A stretch of DNA of 52,804 nucleotides from Bacteroidales bacterium (lineage in GTDB: Bacteria; Bacteroidota; Bacteroidia; Bacteroidales; Muribaculaceae). Of the stretch, positions 1-9,558 are shown one piece after another (position 1 is the first letter of the stretch; each line of letters opens with the position of its first letter). A program made the translations under genes and the position numbers. The notes under the pieces are model-generated. The model did no database searches and was not told the origin of the DNA. It saw nothing but the letters and a program-made list of their open reading frames with translations. The stretch covers positions 1-52,804 of the forward strand of contig JAAVFS010000025.1 in assembly GCA_014800605.1 (NCBI GenBank). The letters run 5' to 3'.

Positions 1-1
1 A

Positions 2-382
2 CTCAAACACAAATCGAAATGGAACGAGCAGCAGAAGATACGCGCTCGGATATTGTTCGCCAAGTTCCCCGATCTTGAAAAGGCATACGGGCTGTTTCTA
101 AAGCTGGTGGACATATTCAATGAGAAAACGTCTGCCGGAGTCGCCAGACTTAATCTTGCCAGATGGTACAACGAAGTGGAGGCCTTTGGGAATAATGAAT
201 TTAACAAGGTTCTGGAGACTTTCGAGAATCACAACACCACAATAATCAACTATTTCGAGCGAAGGCTCACAAATGCATCAGCTGAATCATTCAATGCCAA
301 AATCAAAGCGTTCAGAACCCAGTTCCGAGGAGTAGGCGACATCAAATTCTTCATGTTCAGACTGGCAACATTATACTCTTGA
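2..382 (+). CDS. ISL3-family transposase, C-terminal part (5' truncated by window edge)
   Basis: Open frame continues to the left edge (LKHKSKWNEQQKIRARILFAKFPDLEKAYGL...). C-terminal motif NYFERRLTNASAESFNAKIKAFRTQFRGVGDIKFFMFRLATLY is typical of ISL3/DDE transposases in Bacteroidetes. Confidence 0.85.
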   Translation, partial: LKHKSKWNEQQKIRARILFAKFPDLEKAYGLFLKLVDIFNEKTSAGVARLNLARWYNEVEAFGNNEFNKVLETFENHNTTIINYFERRLTNASAESFNAKIKAFRTQFRGVGDIKFFMFRLATLYS

Positions 383-468
383 CATTACCTCCCCGCCAAC
401 CCGAAATATCCGCTGACCCATAAATCTGTATCCGAGATTCGTCACATCACATCATCTGTGTGGCAGCG

Positions 469-867
469 AGCGTCGGAGACGCTATCGTATGCAGAAACGG
501 CACCCGCATAGCGGGTGCAAGCATAATAGCCTGTGGTTGAGGTCGTAGACCAAAACCACAGGATTACGTTCCTCCCTCCTCGCCGCACGCGCTGCGCGTG
601 TGCGAGCATCCTAGATGCGCTGGGTAGCTTCCCGACGCCATCCAGTGAGATGTATCATGGCATTATGATGTGCGTTCGTTGGACGCCGATTGTAGCAGAT
701 TTCTATTGCTCGCACCCGTAGGGACAAGTCATGTCTCATCCGTCCTCTCTGCTGATTATCGGATATGATTGCAGATAGCGCCGGAGGCGCGCTGTTGTGG
801 TGAACCCCAGGCATGCGTTAGCGCCTGGGGAATAGCAAAGTAGTGTGGAGGTGAGCGTCGAAGACGC
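469..867. repeat. Cluster of short palindromes (orphan REP-like array)
   Basis: Hairpins read directly: agcgtc-gga-gacgct (469-483), gcacccgc-ata-gcgggtgc (500-518), cctgtggtt-ga-ggtc-gta-gacc-aa-aaccacagg (530-562), cgcacgcgc-tgc-gcgtgtgcg (584-604), gcgcc-gga-ggcgc (778-790), ccccaggc...gcctgggg (805-830), gcgtc-gaa-gacgc (855-867). Several share sequence with the repeats around the Y1 transposase at 11.8 kb. Confidence 0.85.
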
Positions 868-1046
868 GTCGTTGTGATACTATCGTATGCACCTTCCACT
901 GCCCCACCTGTGTTCCAAAATTGTATTTCATACATTAAGATGAGGATATCATACATTGCTCTTTGGCTGAGTAATTTTTTCGTTAATGATTATATACTTT
1001 TGCCCAACATTAAAAATTATTAACAGCAAATCAAATATTAACAGCC

Positions 1047-1664
1047 ATGCGATTTTTAAGAATTACATCTGTACTTTCTCTCTTTTTAGCACTCGTCTTT
1101 TGTTCTTGTACCAAACCTCATGAAGCAACAGCCGAATCCAGTAACAGTAAACATACCATAGAAACTAACAATGTTGATCAATCATTTCTAAAAACACATG
1201 ACGAGTTACTTGACTACGTTACAACACTTTTAAATGACTGCGATATTAATTTTTTAAAACGCCATAATAAGAAAGGCTATACAAACATATCATTCTCTAT
1301 AGCCGGTGAATCTAATCATAGTCTTGATGTCTACATAATCATTGACGATGAAGACGATTATTATCAGATTACTGCATTTCCGGATATTGAGATTCCAAAA
1401 GATGATATTATTTCATGGCTAATAGCCGTTAATAAGTATAATATTGGAGCGGAGAATATATGTGCATGTATAAATGATGACAATGCGATTGTATTCTGGG
1501 TCGGACAATACATCAATGGGGGTATATCGCAAGAGTTGTTTAAGTTTAATCTAATGCAGATTATCAAGACGGCTGATGATGACACTGAAATAATACAAGA
1601 AGAGGCTAAACAATTCGAACGGGCTGCCAATGCTTCTACCAAAATCTCTATGACATTAATTTAA
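1047..1664 (+). CDS. Putative lipoprotein, possible YbjN-like fold, function unknown
   Basis: N-terminal signal with lipobox-like LVFCSC; acidic alpha/beta body (LDVYIIIDDEDDYYQITAFPDIEIPKDDIISWLIAVNKYN). Family assignment is weak. Confidence 0.65.
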   Translation: MRFLRITSVLSLFLALVFCSCTKPHEATAESSNSKHTIETNNVDQSFLKTHDELLDYVTTLLNDCDINFLKRHNKKGYTNISFSIAGESNHSLDVYIIIDDEDDYYQITAFPDIEIPKDDIISWLIAVNKYNIGAENICACINDDNAIVFWVGQYINGGISQELFKFNLMQIIKTADDDTEIIQEEAKQFERAANASTKISMTLI

Positions 1665-1690
1665 ATCAGAAGTCTACATTATGTAATAAG

Positions 1691-1725
1691 AAGCTCCAAG
1701 GCTTGATGGCCCTGGAGCTTGCTTT
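1691..1725. terminator. Hairpin between convergent genes (putative terminator)
   Basis: aagctccaagg-cttgatgg-ccctggagctt followed by gcttttat. Confidence 0.55.
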
Positions 1726-1747
1726 TATATGTGAGCGGTACCGATTT

Positions 1748-3091
1748 TTAGCGGCCGGTATAGTTAGAGGGGGTTATGGCCTTGAGCTCAGCTTTGACAG
1801 CGTCGCTGACATTGAGTGTGTCGATGAATGCAGCGATACTCTCGGCTGTGACAGTCGTGTTGACGCGGGTCAGCTCCTTGAGAGTCTCGTATGGCTTGGG
1901 ATAACCTTCGCGGCGCAGGATGGTCTGTATGCCTTCGGCTACTACATTCCACATCGAGTCGAGATCGGCAGCGATAGCAGCCTGGTTGAGGATCAGTTTG
2001 TTGAGACCTTTGAGAGTGCTGTGCAGAGCTATAAGCATGTGAGCCATCGGCACGCCGACATTGCGCAGCACGGTAGAGTCCGTCAGATCGCGCTGCAGGC
2101 GTGAGACGGGGAGCTTCGAGGCCAGATGGCCGAGCAGGGCGTTGGCGATGCCGAGATTGCCCTCCGAGTTTTCAAAGTCAATCGGATTGACCTTGTGGGG
2201 CATGGCTGAGGAGCCTACCTCGCCGGCCTTGATGCGCTGCTTGAAATACTCCATGGAGATATACATCCAGAAGTCGCGGTCGAGGTCAAGGATGATTGTG
2301 TTGATGCGGCGCATAGCGTCAAAGAGCGCAGCCAGATTGTCATAGTTGGAGATCTGGGTGGTGTAGTCCTCGCGCTGGATGCCCAGATGAGAGCTCAGGA
2401 AGTTGGCGGCAAAGGCTTTCCAGTCGATGGCAGGGAAGGCTACGCTGTGAGCGTTGAAATTGCCTGTAGCACCGCCGAATTTGCCGCTTACCGGCACAGC
2501 GTCGAGCAGTTCGAGCTGGCGGCGCAGACGATAGGAGAACACCTTGATTTCCTTGCCCAGGCGGGTGGGAGATGCAGGCTGGCCGTGGGTCTTGGCAAGC
2601 ATGGGGATCTCGGCCCATTCCTCAGCCTTGGTCTCGAGATTCTCGATCAGCTCCACCAGCAGCGGACGATAGACCTCCTTGATGGCGTCGGCTATCGACA
2701 TCGGGACTGAGGTGTTGTTGATATCCTGTGAAGTCAGGCCGAAGTGGATATACTCTTTATAGGGAGCGAGCCCGAGTGCATCAAATTTCTCTTTCAGCAG
2801 ATACTCTACTGCCTTGACGTCATGATTGGTCACACTCTCGATCTCCTTGACGCGAGTCGCATCCTCGAGTGAGAAGTCGCGATAGATGTCGCGCAGCTTT
2901 TCGAGCGTATCAGCCGGTATGTCTGCCAAAGCCGGCAGAGGGATCTGAGCCAGAGCGATAAAATACTCCACCTCGACTTTGACGCGATAGCGTATCAGGG
3001 CATATTCCGAGAAATAACGGTCGAGAGGCTCGCATTTGGAGCGATAGCGGCCATCGACGGGAGAGATGGCTGTAAGAGGGCTTAGTTGCAT
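1748..3091 (-). CDS. purB: Adenylosuccinate lyase
   Basis: MQLSPLTAISPVDGRYRSKCEPLDRYFSEYALIRYR...; lyase signature GEVGSSAMPHKVNPIDFENSEGN. Confidence 0.97.
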   Translation of the reverse strand: MQLSPLTAISPVDGRYRSKCEPLDRYFSEYALIRYRVKVEVEYFIALAQIPLPALADIPADTLEKLRDIYRDFSLEDATRVKEIESVTNHDVKAVEYLLKEKFDALGLAPYKEYIHFGLTSQDINNTSVPMSIADAIKEVYRPLLVELIENLETKAEEWAEIPMLAKTHGQPASPTRLGKEIKVFSYRLRRQLELLDAVPVSGKFGGATGNFNAHSVAFPAIDWKAFAANFLSSHLGIQREDYTTQISNYDNLAALFDAMRRINTIILDLDRDFWMYISMEYFKQRIKAGEVGSSAMPHKVNPIDFENSEGNLGIANALLGHLASKLPVSRLQRDLTDSTVLRNVGVPMAHMLIALHSTLKGLNKLILNQAAIAADLDSMWNVVAEGIQTILRREGYPKPYETLKELTRVNTTVTAESIAAFIDTLNVSDAVKAELKAITPSNYTGR

Positions 3092-3124
3092 AGGGGGATG
3101 AGGTTATTTAATATAATACATTCG

Positions 3125-3155
3125 CAAAGTTACACATTCCCGCCGATACCGCAAA
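3125..3155 (-). promoter_or_regulatory. Bacteroidetes-type promoter for purB
   Basis: On the minus strand: TTTG (3155-3152), 19 nt, TAACTTTG (3132-3125), matching the Bacteroides -33/-7 consensus TTTG-N19-TAnnTTTG. Confidence 0.75.
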
Positions 3156-3164
3156 ATCAGCCTG

Positions 3165-4580
3165 TCAGTCTATAATCGATTCCGGCGGCGCTATATATGT
3201 CAGCGTGTCGACAGCGCGTGTCGTAGCCGTATAGAGCCAGCGGTAGAAGTCGAGCGATGTCAGCGCGTCGGGTTGCAGATTGGCCATGTCGACGAATACC
3301 GAGCGCCACTGTCCGCCCTGAGCCTTGTGGCAGGTTACTGCGTAGGCATACTTGACCTGCAGGGCATTGTAGTAGGGATCATTGCGCATGTCGACTACCG
3401 GCACAGGTCCCGGCGTCCGGGAGCCGGGCGGATATTCGGTCACGGCGTGCAGCAGGTCGTCGGCCAGCTCACGTGTCAGCGCCGGAGCCTCGCAGGTCAG
3501 CGCCGAGAGGAGTATCTTGGTGTCGATCGTGATATCGTGGTCAGGGAAGCGGAGAGCTACGTCGGCAAATCTCACCAGCCCGCGCACCTCTGTCCCGTAG
3601 ACCCGCTCGACGATGGCTGTGTCGCCATTGGCTATGAAGTCGATTCCCTTGACAGACCGCGTCCAGAAATAGTTGTTTTTGGCTATCATCAGCGGCTCGC
3701 CGGCCACAAGCTCGGTCTCATAATCGAGTATCTGGGAGCGTATCGCCAGATTGAACTTGACGGCGCGGCTGTTGGAGCGTGTGATGAGCAGCGTGCCGGC
3801 CGTCCCATCCTCGCTGTAGGCACTTGAGAGAGAGTCCGGCAGATCCTCATAGGAGATAGCCCGCACGTCGGCAAATGGTCGCTGTCGCAGCCGGGGAGGA
3901 GGTATCGGGGTCTGCTGTATATTACGGCGCAGCAGGGTGGCATTGTAGAGGATGCCCGACGTGGACGTCTGGCGCACGGTGGCCGTCATCGTGGCGCGCA
4001 TGACATGGAGCCGCATACGCCGGAAGGTCTCCGGTTCCATTGCCGGTGAGAAGTCGGAGCCGGGTGGGGGAAGCTGAGCCGTGTCGCCCGAGAGTATGAG
4101 GCGGCAATTAGTGCCGGTGAAGACGTAGTGTATCAGGTCGGCCAGAAGGCTCCCCTCGGGGTCGTCGGCTATCATGGAGGCCTCGTCGACTATAAATATG
4201 GTGTTGGAGGAGCGGTTTTCAGCTATCCCGATTCTGTATAGACCTGCCGTATGGCCTGCCGAGCCGGGGGCGGCGTGGCGATAGATGCGTCGGTGGATGG
4301 TCGACGCAGGGTGGCCGGCATGGGCGGAAAGCACTTTGGCCGCGCGCCCCGTCGGAGCGAGCAGCACAGCCTTCAGTCCGACGCCGGGGAGTGCCTTGAC
4401 CAGTGCGCCGATCATCGTCGTCTTGCCCGTACCGGCATATCCGTTGAGGATGAAGACCGAGTCGGAGGGGGTCTGCGGCGAGCAGAAGCGTGCGAGGGCG
4501 GCCGCCAGCGTCAGCTGCTGGCGGGTAGGCTCGACACCCATGGCATCGACTATACAGGAGGCAAACTGCAGGGTATCCAC
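3165..4580 (-). CDS. RecD-like ATP-dependent DNA helicase (AAA_30 / UvrD_C_2 type)
   Basis: Walker A GYAGTGKTT, Walker B IFIVDEASMI, C-terminal motif YAVTCHKAQGGQW, TTRAVDTLTYI. Confidence 0.92.
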   Translation of the reverse strand: MDTLQFASCIVDAMGVEPTRQQLTLAAALARFCSPQTPSDSVFILNGYAGTGKTTMIGALVKALPGVGLKAVLLAPTGRAAKVLSAHAGHPASTIHRRIYRHAAPGSAGHTAGLYRIGIAENRSSNTIFIVDEASMIADDPEGSLLADLIHYVFTGTNCRLILSGDTAQLPPPGSDFSPAMEPETFRRMRLHVMRATMTATVRQTSTSGILYNATLLRRNIQQTPIPPPRLRQRPFADVRAISYEDLPDSLSSAYSEDGTAGTLLITRSNSRAVKFNLAIRSQILDYETELVAGEPLMIAKNNYFWTRSVKGIDFIANGDTAIVERVYGTEVRGLVRFADVALRFPDHDITIDTKILLSALTCEAPALTRELADDLLHAVTEYPPGSRTPGPVPVVDMRNDPYYNALQVKYAYAVTCHKAQGGQWRSVFVDMANLQPDALTSLDFYRWLYTATTRAVDTLTYIAPPESIID

Positions 4581-4595
4581 CGCGTCGACGGCCGG

Positions 4596-5726
4596 TTAGA
4601 GGGGCTTGCGGTAGCAGCGGCGGCGCTTGTGCTGCCGGCGCTCAAAGTATTCCCACTGCTTCTGCACATTAGAGTTGGACTCCAGCTCGGGATTGCTCTC
4701 GGCATAGCGGTAGCCCACCTTCTTGAAGCGAGGTATCAGCTCCGTGAAGAGCAGCGCGTTGACCCCCTTGTTCTGGTATTCCTGGTCGACGCCTACGAGG
4801 AGCAGATCGACGATGTCACCCTTGCCGCTCAGTGGTCTGAGCATCGGGATCCAGCCGAAGGGGAAGAGGCGGCCGCGATTGCGCTGCAGGGCGCGGGCGA
4901 ATGACGGGATTGAGATGCCGACACCCACGAGGTTGTCGTCGCCGTCGACTATCAGGCAGATATTCTGCGGCTTGAGCAGGCCGAGGTAGACCTTGATATA
5001 GTGATCGGCCTGGCGGGGAGTGATGGGCGAGTAGCCGTAGAGGCTGTCGTAGGTGCGGTTGATGAGGTCGAAGATAGCCTTGCCGTAGCGGTCCTTTAGT
5101 TCCTTTTTTGACTTGATGTCGGCTACCTGCAGATTGTATTTCTTCTTGACTATCTCGGCTATGCGAAGATGCTTTTCAGGGATCGAGTCGGGGACAGTCA
5201 TCAGATATTCGACCCAGTCTATATCTTTCTGAAATCCCATCCGCTCGATATGCTCCGGATAGTAGGGGTAGTTGTAGATTGTCTCCATCGTGCTCAGCTC
5301 GCCGTAGCCTTCGATGAGCATACCCTCGCAGTCCATATCGGTAAATCCGAGCGGGCCTACAAAATCAGTCATGCCGCGCTCGCGTCCCCACTCGGCGGCT
5401 GCGTTGAAGAGGGCGTCGACCACTTCCTTGTCGTCAATAAAGTCGACAAAGCCGAAGCGCAGGTCCTTCTTGCCTGTGCGCTCATTGACTACCTTGTTGA
5501 TTATGGCTGTGATACGTCCTGCGATCTTGCCGTCGCGGCGAGCTACGAATGTCTGTGCCTCGCAGAAGTCGAAGGCGGGGTTTTTCTCGGGCAGGAGGGT
5601 GTCGACTTCATCCATGATCAGTGGCGGCACATAGAATTCATTGTCTTTGTAGAGGTCAATACCAAATTTGACTGCCTTGCGCAACTCTGACCGGCGCGCC
5701 GGTACGGGGGTAACGATTACTGACAT
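4596..5726 (-). CDS. GNAT-like N-acetyltransferase domain protein
   Basis: ORF track starts at 6269, but the sensible start is MSVIVTPVPARRSELRKAVKFGIDLYKDNEFYVPP at 5726; the upstream part is out of frame over the next gene. VGVDQEYQNKGVNALLF resembles the GNAT acyl-CoA motif. Confidence 0.8.
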   Translation of the reverse strand: MSVIVTPVPARRSELRKAVKFGIDLYKDNEFYVPPLIMDEVDTLLPEKNPAFDFCEAQTFVARRDGKIAGRITAIINKVVNERTGKKDLRFGFVDFIDDKEVVDALFNAAAEWGRERGMTDFVGPLGFTDMDCEGMLIEGYGELSTMETIYNYPYYPEHIERMGFQKDIDWVEYLMTVPDSIPEKHLRIAEIVKKKYNLQVADIKSKKELKDRYGKAIFDLINRTYDSLYGYSPITPRQADHYIKVYLGLLKPQNICLIVDGDDNLVGVGISIPSFARALQRNRGRLFPFGWIPMLRPLSGKGDIVDLLLVGVDQEYQNKGVNALLFTELIPRFKKVGYRYAESNPELESNSNVQKQWEYFERRQHKRRRCYRKPL

Positions 5727-5770
5727 TATTCTGTTTCTTAATTGTTCAAGAGATAAGTGTGGGGTGGAGT

Positions 5771-6526
5771 TTAGCCTTTGCCGACAAGCCAGGCGAGGAC
5801 GCCGACCATCAGGACGATAAACACCGTCGTGAGCACGATCGTCGCTATCTTGGCGCGGCCGTCGATAGCCATCTTCAGAGCGCGGATGTCCGGGAAGCGA
5901 CCGGCCGGGTTGGGGCTGAGGCAGCGGGCGGCTATCTTGCGCAGCCGGCTTGCGTCCGGATATTTCGGGTTGGCTTTGAGAGCCTCGGTCAGTATCAGAC
6001 CGAAGTTGAAGATATCGTCGGCAGTAGCGTCGGGCGACAGGCTGTTTTTTTGGTCGAAGCCCACATTGATGAGCTTCAGGTTGCCGATATTTTCGGTGAA
6101 GATTATTGTCTCGGGGCGGATCGGGTGGTGTACGAGGTGATTGGTCTGGATATACTCCAGCGCGTCGACCAGGTCGTGGGTGAGCTTGTCGATGGTCGCA
6201 TCGCTGACGCGTGAGCTGTCGATCAGTTTGCGGAGCGAGTCGCCATAGATGTCGTCGGTGATGATGCACCGCCCCAGGCCCGGCACCTCCTCATAGTCGT
6301 TGATCATCACGATATGCGGGTGAGCCAGATTGTAGCGCACGTCAAATTCTTTGTCGATCATCGACTGATATTCGGGTTTGTCTCTATACTCCGGTCGGAG
6401 TGTCTTGAGCATCAGCCATTTGCCATATTTCTTGGCGGTATAGACGTAGTAGAACTCTTCGTCCCACTCGGGGAGGTGTTCTATCTCGGTCCATTTCTCG
6501 GTCTGGGGGGTCTCGTGGGGTGACAT
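5771..6526 (-). CDS. Serine/threonine protein kinase-fold protein with C-terminal TM helix, predicted pseudokinase
   Basis: Kinase landmarks: LMLK (VAIK Lys), VHHPIRPETIIF where HRDxKxxN is expected, LKLINVGF where DFG is expected, DDIFNFGLILTEAL, RCLSPNPAGRFPDI. TM: IATIVLTTVFIVLMVGVLAWLVG. Confidence 0.85.
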   Translation of the reverse strand: MSPHETPQTEKWTEIEHLPEWDEEFYYVYTAKKYGKWLMLKTLRPEYRDKPEYQSMIDKEFDVRYNLAHPHIVMINDYEEVPGLGRCIITDDIYGDSLRKLIDSSRVSDATIDKLTHDLVDALEYIQTNHLVHHPIRPETIIFTENIGNLKLINVGFDQKNSLSPDATADDIFNFGLILTEALKANPKYPDASRLRKIAARCLSPNPAGRFPDIRALKMAIDGRAKIATIVLTTVFIVLMVGVLAWLVGKG

Positions 6527-6534
6527 CGTCGGTA

Positions 6535-7950
6535 TCAGTGATTAGTGTCGTTAGTGGAATGTCCTGTCAGGCGAAGGAGCAGGGGAGCTATCTCAGTGTT
6601 GTCGCCCCAGCGGCCGAGCTCTTCGAGGCCGGCTCCGATGGCATAGACGGGTACGGGGTTGCCGCTATGGCCGGAGGTGGTCCAGCCGAACCCCTGATTG
6701 TCGTTGAGCACATCCCATACCTCCTTGGCCAGGGCGGTGTAAGAGGCGTAGAGGGTCTTCTCGTCGGCTATCCGGTCGCGGCTGTTGAAGGTAGCGTTGA
6801 ATACATCATATATGGCAGCATCCTGAGCCTTGGTGACCTCGATCGGGCCCCAGAGGCCTGTCGCGGCGGTCACAAACTCCTTGAATTGCTCCCATGTCGG
6901 CGCTTCACCCTCGGTCAGCATCCGCTTGACTTCGGTAGAGAACTGCTCCTTCGACATCTTCTGATGCAGGATGTAGGGGGTGAACGACTGGTAGCCCACA
7001 TGGCGGTTGCCGACCGACAGGCCGCCTGTCTCATGGTCGGCGGTGACTATGATCAGCGTCTCTTCCGGGTGGGCGAGATAGAAGTCGTAGGCGTGGCGCA
7101 GGGCTTTGTCGAAATTGAGGGTCTCGATGACTACCGCTCCGGCATCATTGCCGTGACCGACATGGTCGATGTTGCCCCCTTCGACCATAATGAAGAAGCG
7201 GTCGGGGCTGACGCGTGTCAGATGCTCGATACAGGCTGCCGTCATGTCGGGGAGCGAGAGCGCCCCGGGGATGGAGTCGAGGGTGTAGCCTACATTGGAG
7301 TCATTGAATGGATTCTCGGCTGTCAGGAATATGCGGCGAGCCTTGGATGCGCGCGCAGCGTCGGTCGTGCTGACCATGTCGAGGTCGGGGAATGTTCGGA
7401 AATAGTCGATGAGGTCGGTCGGGTTCCCCTTCCTGTCGGTGCGTCCGCGCCATGAAGCGCCGGCTATGAACTCGTAGCCGCTCTCAGCCGCCTGGCGCCC
7501 TATCTCGTAGGTCATGCGGCGGGCGGGTACATGCGCGTAGAAAGCTCCCGGGGTAGCATCGTCGGGAGCCACTGTAGTCACCAGGCCTACGCCCCAGCCA
7601 TCGTTGTGCAGATGCTCTGCCACGGAGGTGACAGCTACCGTGTCGGCATCCATGCCGAGCATGCCGTTGCGGGTCTTGGAGCCGGTGGCGAGTGCCGTGC
7701 CGGCCGCAGCTGAGTCGGTGACAGTGCTTGAGGCCGAGTAGGTGGTGATCACACCGCCGACAGGGAGCCGGAGCATGAGCAGCGGATCCGGGTTGCCGAG
7801 GGCTACGCGGTTGAAGGTCTGCGTGGCCATTACATGGCCATGACCCATGCCGTCGCCTATGAAGTAGAATATGTATTTTGGCTCAGCTGCTCCGGCACAG
7901 AGAGTGCTGAGGGCGAGTGTAGCTGTCAGGATGAGGTGTCGTATCTTCAT
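6535..7950 (-). CDS. Alkaline phosphatase (PhoA superfamily), exported
   Basis: Signal peptide; FYFIGDGMGHGHVMATQTF; VTDSAAAGTALATGSKTRNGMLGMD; HVGHGNDA; ADHETGG. Confidence 0.96.
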   Translation of the reverse strand: MKIRHLILTATLALSTLCAGAAEPKYIFYFIGDGMGHGHVMATQTFNRVALGNPDPLLMLRLPVGGVITTYSASSTVTDSAAAGTALATGSKTRNGMLGMDADTVAVTSVAEHLHNDGWGVGLVTTVAPDDATPGAFYAHVPARRMTYEIGRQAAESGYEFIAGASWRGRTDRKGNPTDLIDYFRTFPDLDMVSTTDAARASKARRIFLTAENPFNDSNVGYTLDSIPGALSLPDMTAACIEHLTRVSPDRFFIMVEGGNIDHVGHGNDAGAVVIETLNFDKALRHAYDFYLAHPEETLIIVTADHETGGLSVGNRHVGYQSFTPYILHQKMSKEQFSTEVKRMLTEGEAPTWEQFKEFVTAATGLWGPIEVTKAQDAAIYDVFNATFNSRDRIADEKTLYASYTALAKEVWDVLNDNQGFGWTTSGHSGNPVPVYAIGAGLEELGRWGDNTEIAPLLLRLTGHSTNDTNH

Positions 7951-7963
7951 TCGGGGATGGGGT

Positions 7964-9472
7964 TTATTCGGTTACAAATGATTTTATCGGGTCGATATAT
8001 CGGCGGTCGGGGCATAGGCGGGGCACCTTGCGCTGTCCGCCCAGCTTGCCTGTCGAGGCAAGCCAGCGGTCGAATGTTCCCGGGGCGAGCGGGATTATTG
8101 TCAGCCTGTCGAGAAATATTCCGCCCGAGCGCTTGGCGTCGTAGTCGGAATTCTCGTCGCGCAGGGCGCTGTCGAGCGCCTCGGCAAATGCTTCAGGATC
8201 GGACGGCGGGGTGGTCCACTCGATGAGCCACTCGTGGCGCCCGCGGGAGGTCGGGGTGGGGTAGACGGGGGCTGCGGTGAAGTTGGCGGCAGCGGCTCCC
8301 GTGGCGGCGCAGGCTCGCGCGAAGGCAGCCTCGGCATTATGCACCATCAGCTCCTCGCCGAAGGCGTTGATAAACTGCTGGGTGCGCCCCGCGATGGTGA
8401 ATGTCAGCGGATCGGTGGAGTGTATGTGGATAGTGTCGCCGATACGGTAGCGCCAGAGGCCGTTGGATGAGGTGATTACCAGCTCATAGATCTTGTCCGC
8501 CTTTGCCTTCCAGGCCGGGATGGCATCTTCGGGAGATCCGCCCAGAGGCACTAACTCATAGAATGTGTCGACATCCATCAGCAGGAGCATTGCGGGCGAT
8601 GACTTTTCGAGCTGCACCCCAAAGAATCCCTCCGACGCATTGTATGTCTCCAGATATCGCATCGATTCCGAGCCGATAATGCGGCGATACTCCTCGCGAT
8701 AGGGGCCGAAGGCAATGCCGCCGTGGAAGAAGACTTCTAAGTGGGGCCACACTTCGGAGATAGACGTGGCGCCCGTCAGCTTCAGCACCTCCTTGAGTAC
8801 GGTCAGCATCCACGAGGGGACGCCTGACAGATTCGTGACATCGCGACGGGCTACGTCGGCCACGAGTCGCGGCAGCTTCTCCTGCCAGTTCTCCATCAGC
8901 GCCACCTCGCGGGCGGGGACGCGGAGCAGTCCGGCGAGCGGATTGATACACTCTATCAGGTGGGCCGAAAGGTCGCCCGCCTTGACCCCCTTGGGGTGGT
9001 CGAGCGCCGTAGCCATCGATCCACCAAGGATCAGGGCGCGCCCGCCCATCAGCCGCGAGTCGGGGTAGAGCGACAGATAGCGTGCCACGACATCGGTTCC
9101 TCCGCGATAGTGGGAGCGTTCGAGGCCGCGGCGCGTGATGGGGATATACTTGCTCTTGCCCCCCGATGTGCCACTCGACTGGGCGAATCGGCGGGTGACT
9201 CCGGGCCACAGGACATCGGCCTCGCCGTTGACCATGCGCATGACATCCTGTCGGATAGCCTCATAGTCGACCATCCGGCAGCGCTCACGCCACTGCTCGT
9301 AGCTCAGTCCGGGAGCGAAGCCGTGGCGGCTTCCCCAGTCGGTCTTCGACCCTTCGCGCAGAAGCGAAGCGAGGGTGGCGCGCTGCGACTTTTCAGTGTC
9401 GGCAGCCGCGCTGAGCATCTGCCGGTCGAAGCGGTGGAAGTATGGGCGGACTATTTTTGTTAAATCGAGCAT
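7964..9472 (-). CDS. GH3 (auxin-responsive promoter) family acyl-adenylating enzyme
   Basis: FAQSSGTSGGKSKYIPIT; ETYNASEGFFGVQ; LWRYRIGDTI. Confidence 0.93.
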   Translation of the reverse strand: MLDLTKIVRPYFHRFDRQMLSAAADTEKSQRATLASLLREGSKTDWGSRHGFAPGLSYEQWRERCRMVDYEAIRQDVMRMVNGEADVLWPGVTRRFAQSSGTSGGKSKYIPITRRGLERSHYRGGTDVVARYLSLYPDSRLMGGRALILGGSMATALDHPKGVKAGDLSAHLIECINPLAGLLRVPAREVALMENWQEKLPRLVADVARRDVTNLSGVPSWMLTVLKEVLKLTGATSISEVWPHLEVFFHGGIAFGPYREEYRRIIGSESMRYLETYNASEGFFGVQLEKSSPAMLLLMDVDTFYELVPLGGSPEDAIPAWKAKADKIYELVITSSNGLWRYRIGDTIHIHSTDPLTFTIAGRTQQFINAFGEELMVHNAEAAFARACAATGAAAANFTAAPVYPTPTSRGRHEWLIEWTTPPSDPEAFAEALDSALRDENSDYDAKRSGGIFLDRLTIIPLAPGTFDRWLASTGKLGGQRKVPRLCPDRRYIDPIKSFVTE

Positions 9473-9492
9473 ATTGGATGCATATATCAGTG

Positions 9493-9521
9493 CAAAGATA
9501 AGAAAAATTATAGTATCTTTG
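9493..9521. promoter_or_regulatory. Divergent overlapping promoters (two -7 boxes)
   Basis: TATCTTTG on + (9514-9521) and TATCTTTG on - (9500-9493); together a perfect inverted repeat TGCAAAGATA-N13-TATCTTTGCA (9491-9523). Confidence 0.65.
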
Positions 9522-9558
9522 CACCATCGGAATCAATCACTAATTATCAGTAATTTTT

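Noticed and set aside
611-956. Small ORFs (67 aa, 66 aa) in the left palindrome cluster
   Set aside because: Fall in repeated hairpin DNA; no protein-like features.
5727-6269. N-terminal 181-residue extension of the GNAT ORF (MHHHRRHLWRLAPQ...)
   Set aside because: Overlaps the pseudokinase gene out of frame; compositionally biased; ATG at 5726 gives the natural start.
6520-7455. 311-aa plus-strand ORF opposite alkaline phosphatase
   Set aside because: Antisense to a clearly coding gene with no domain signal.
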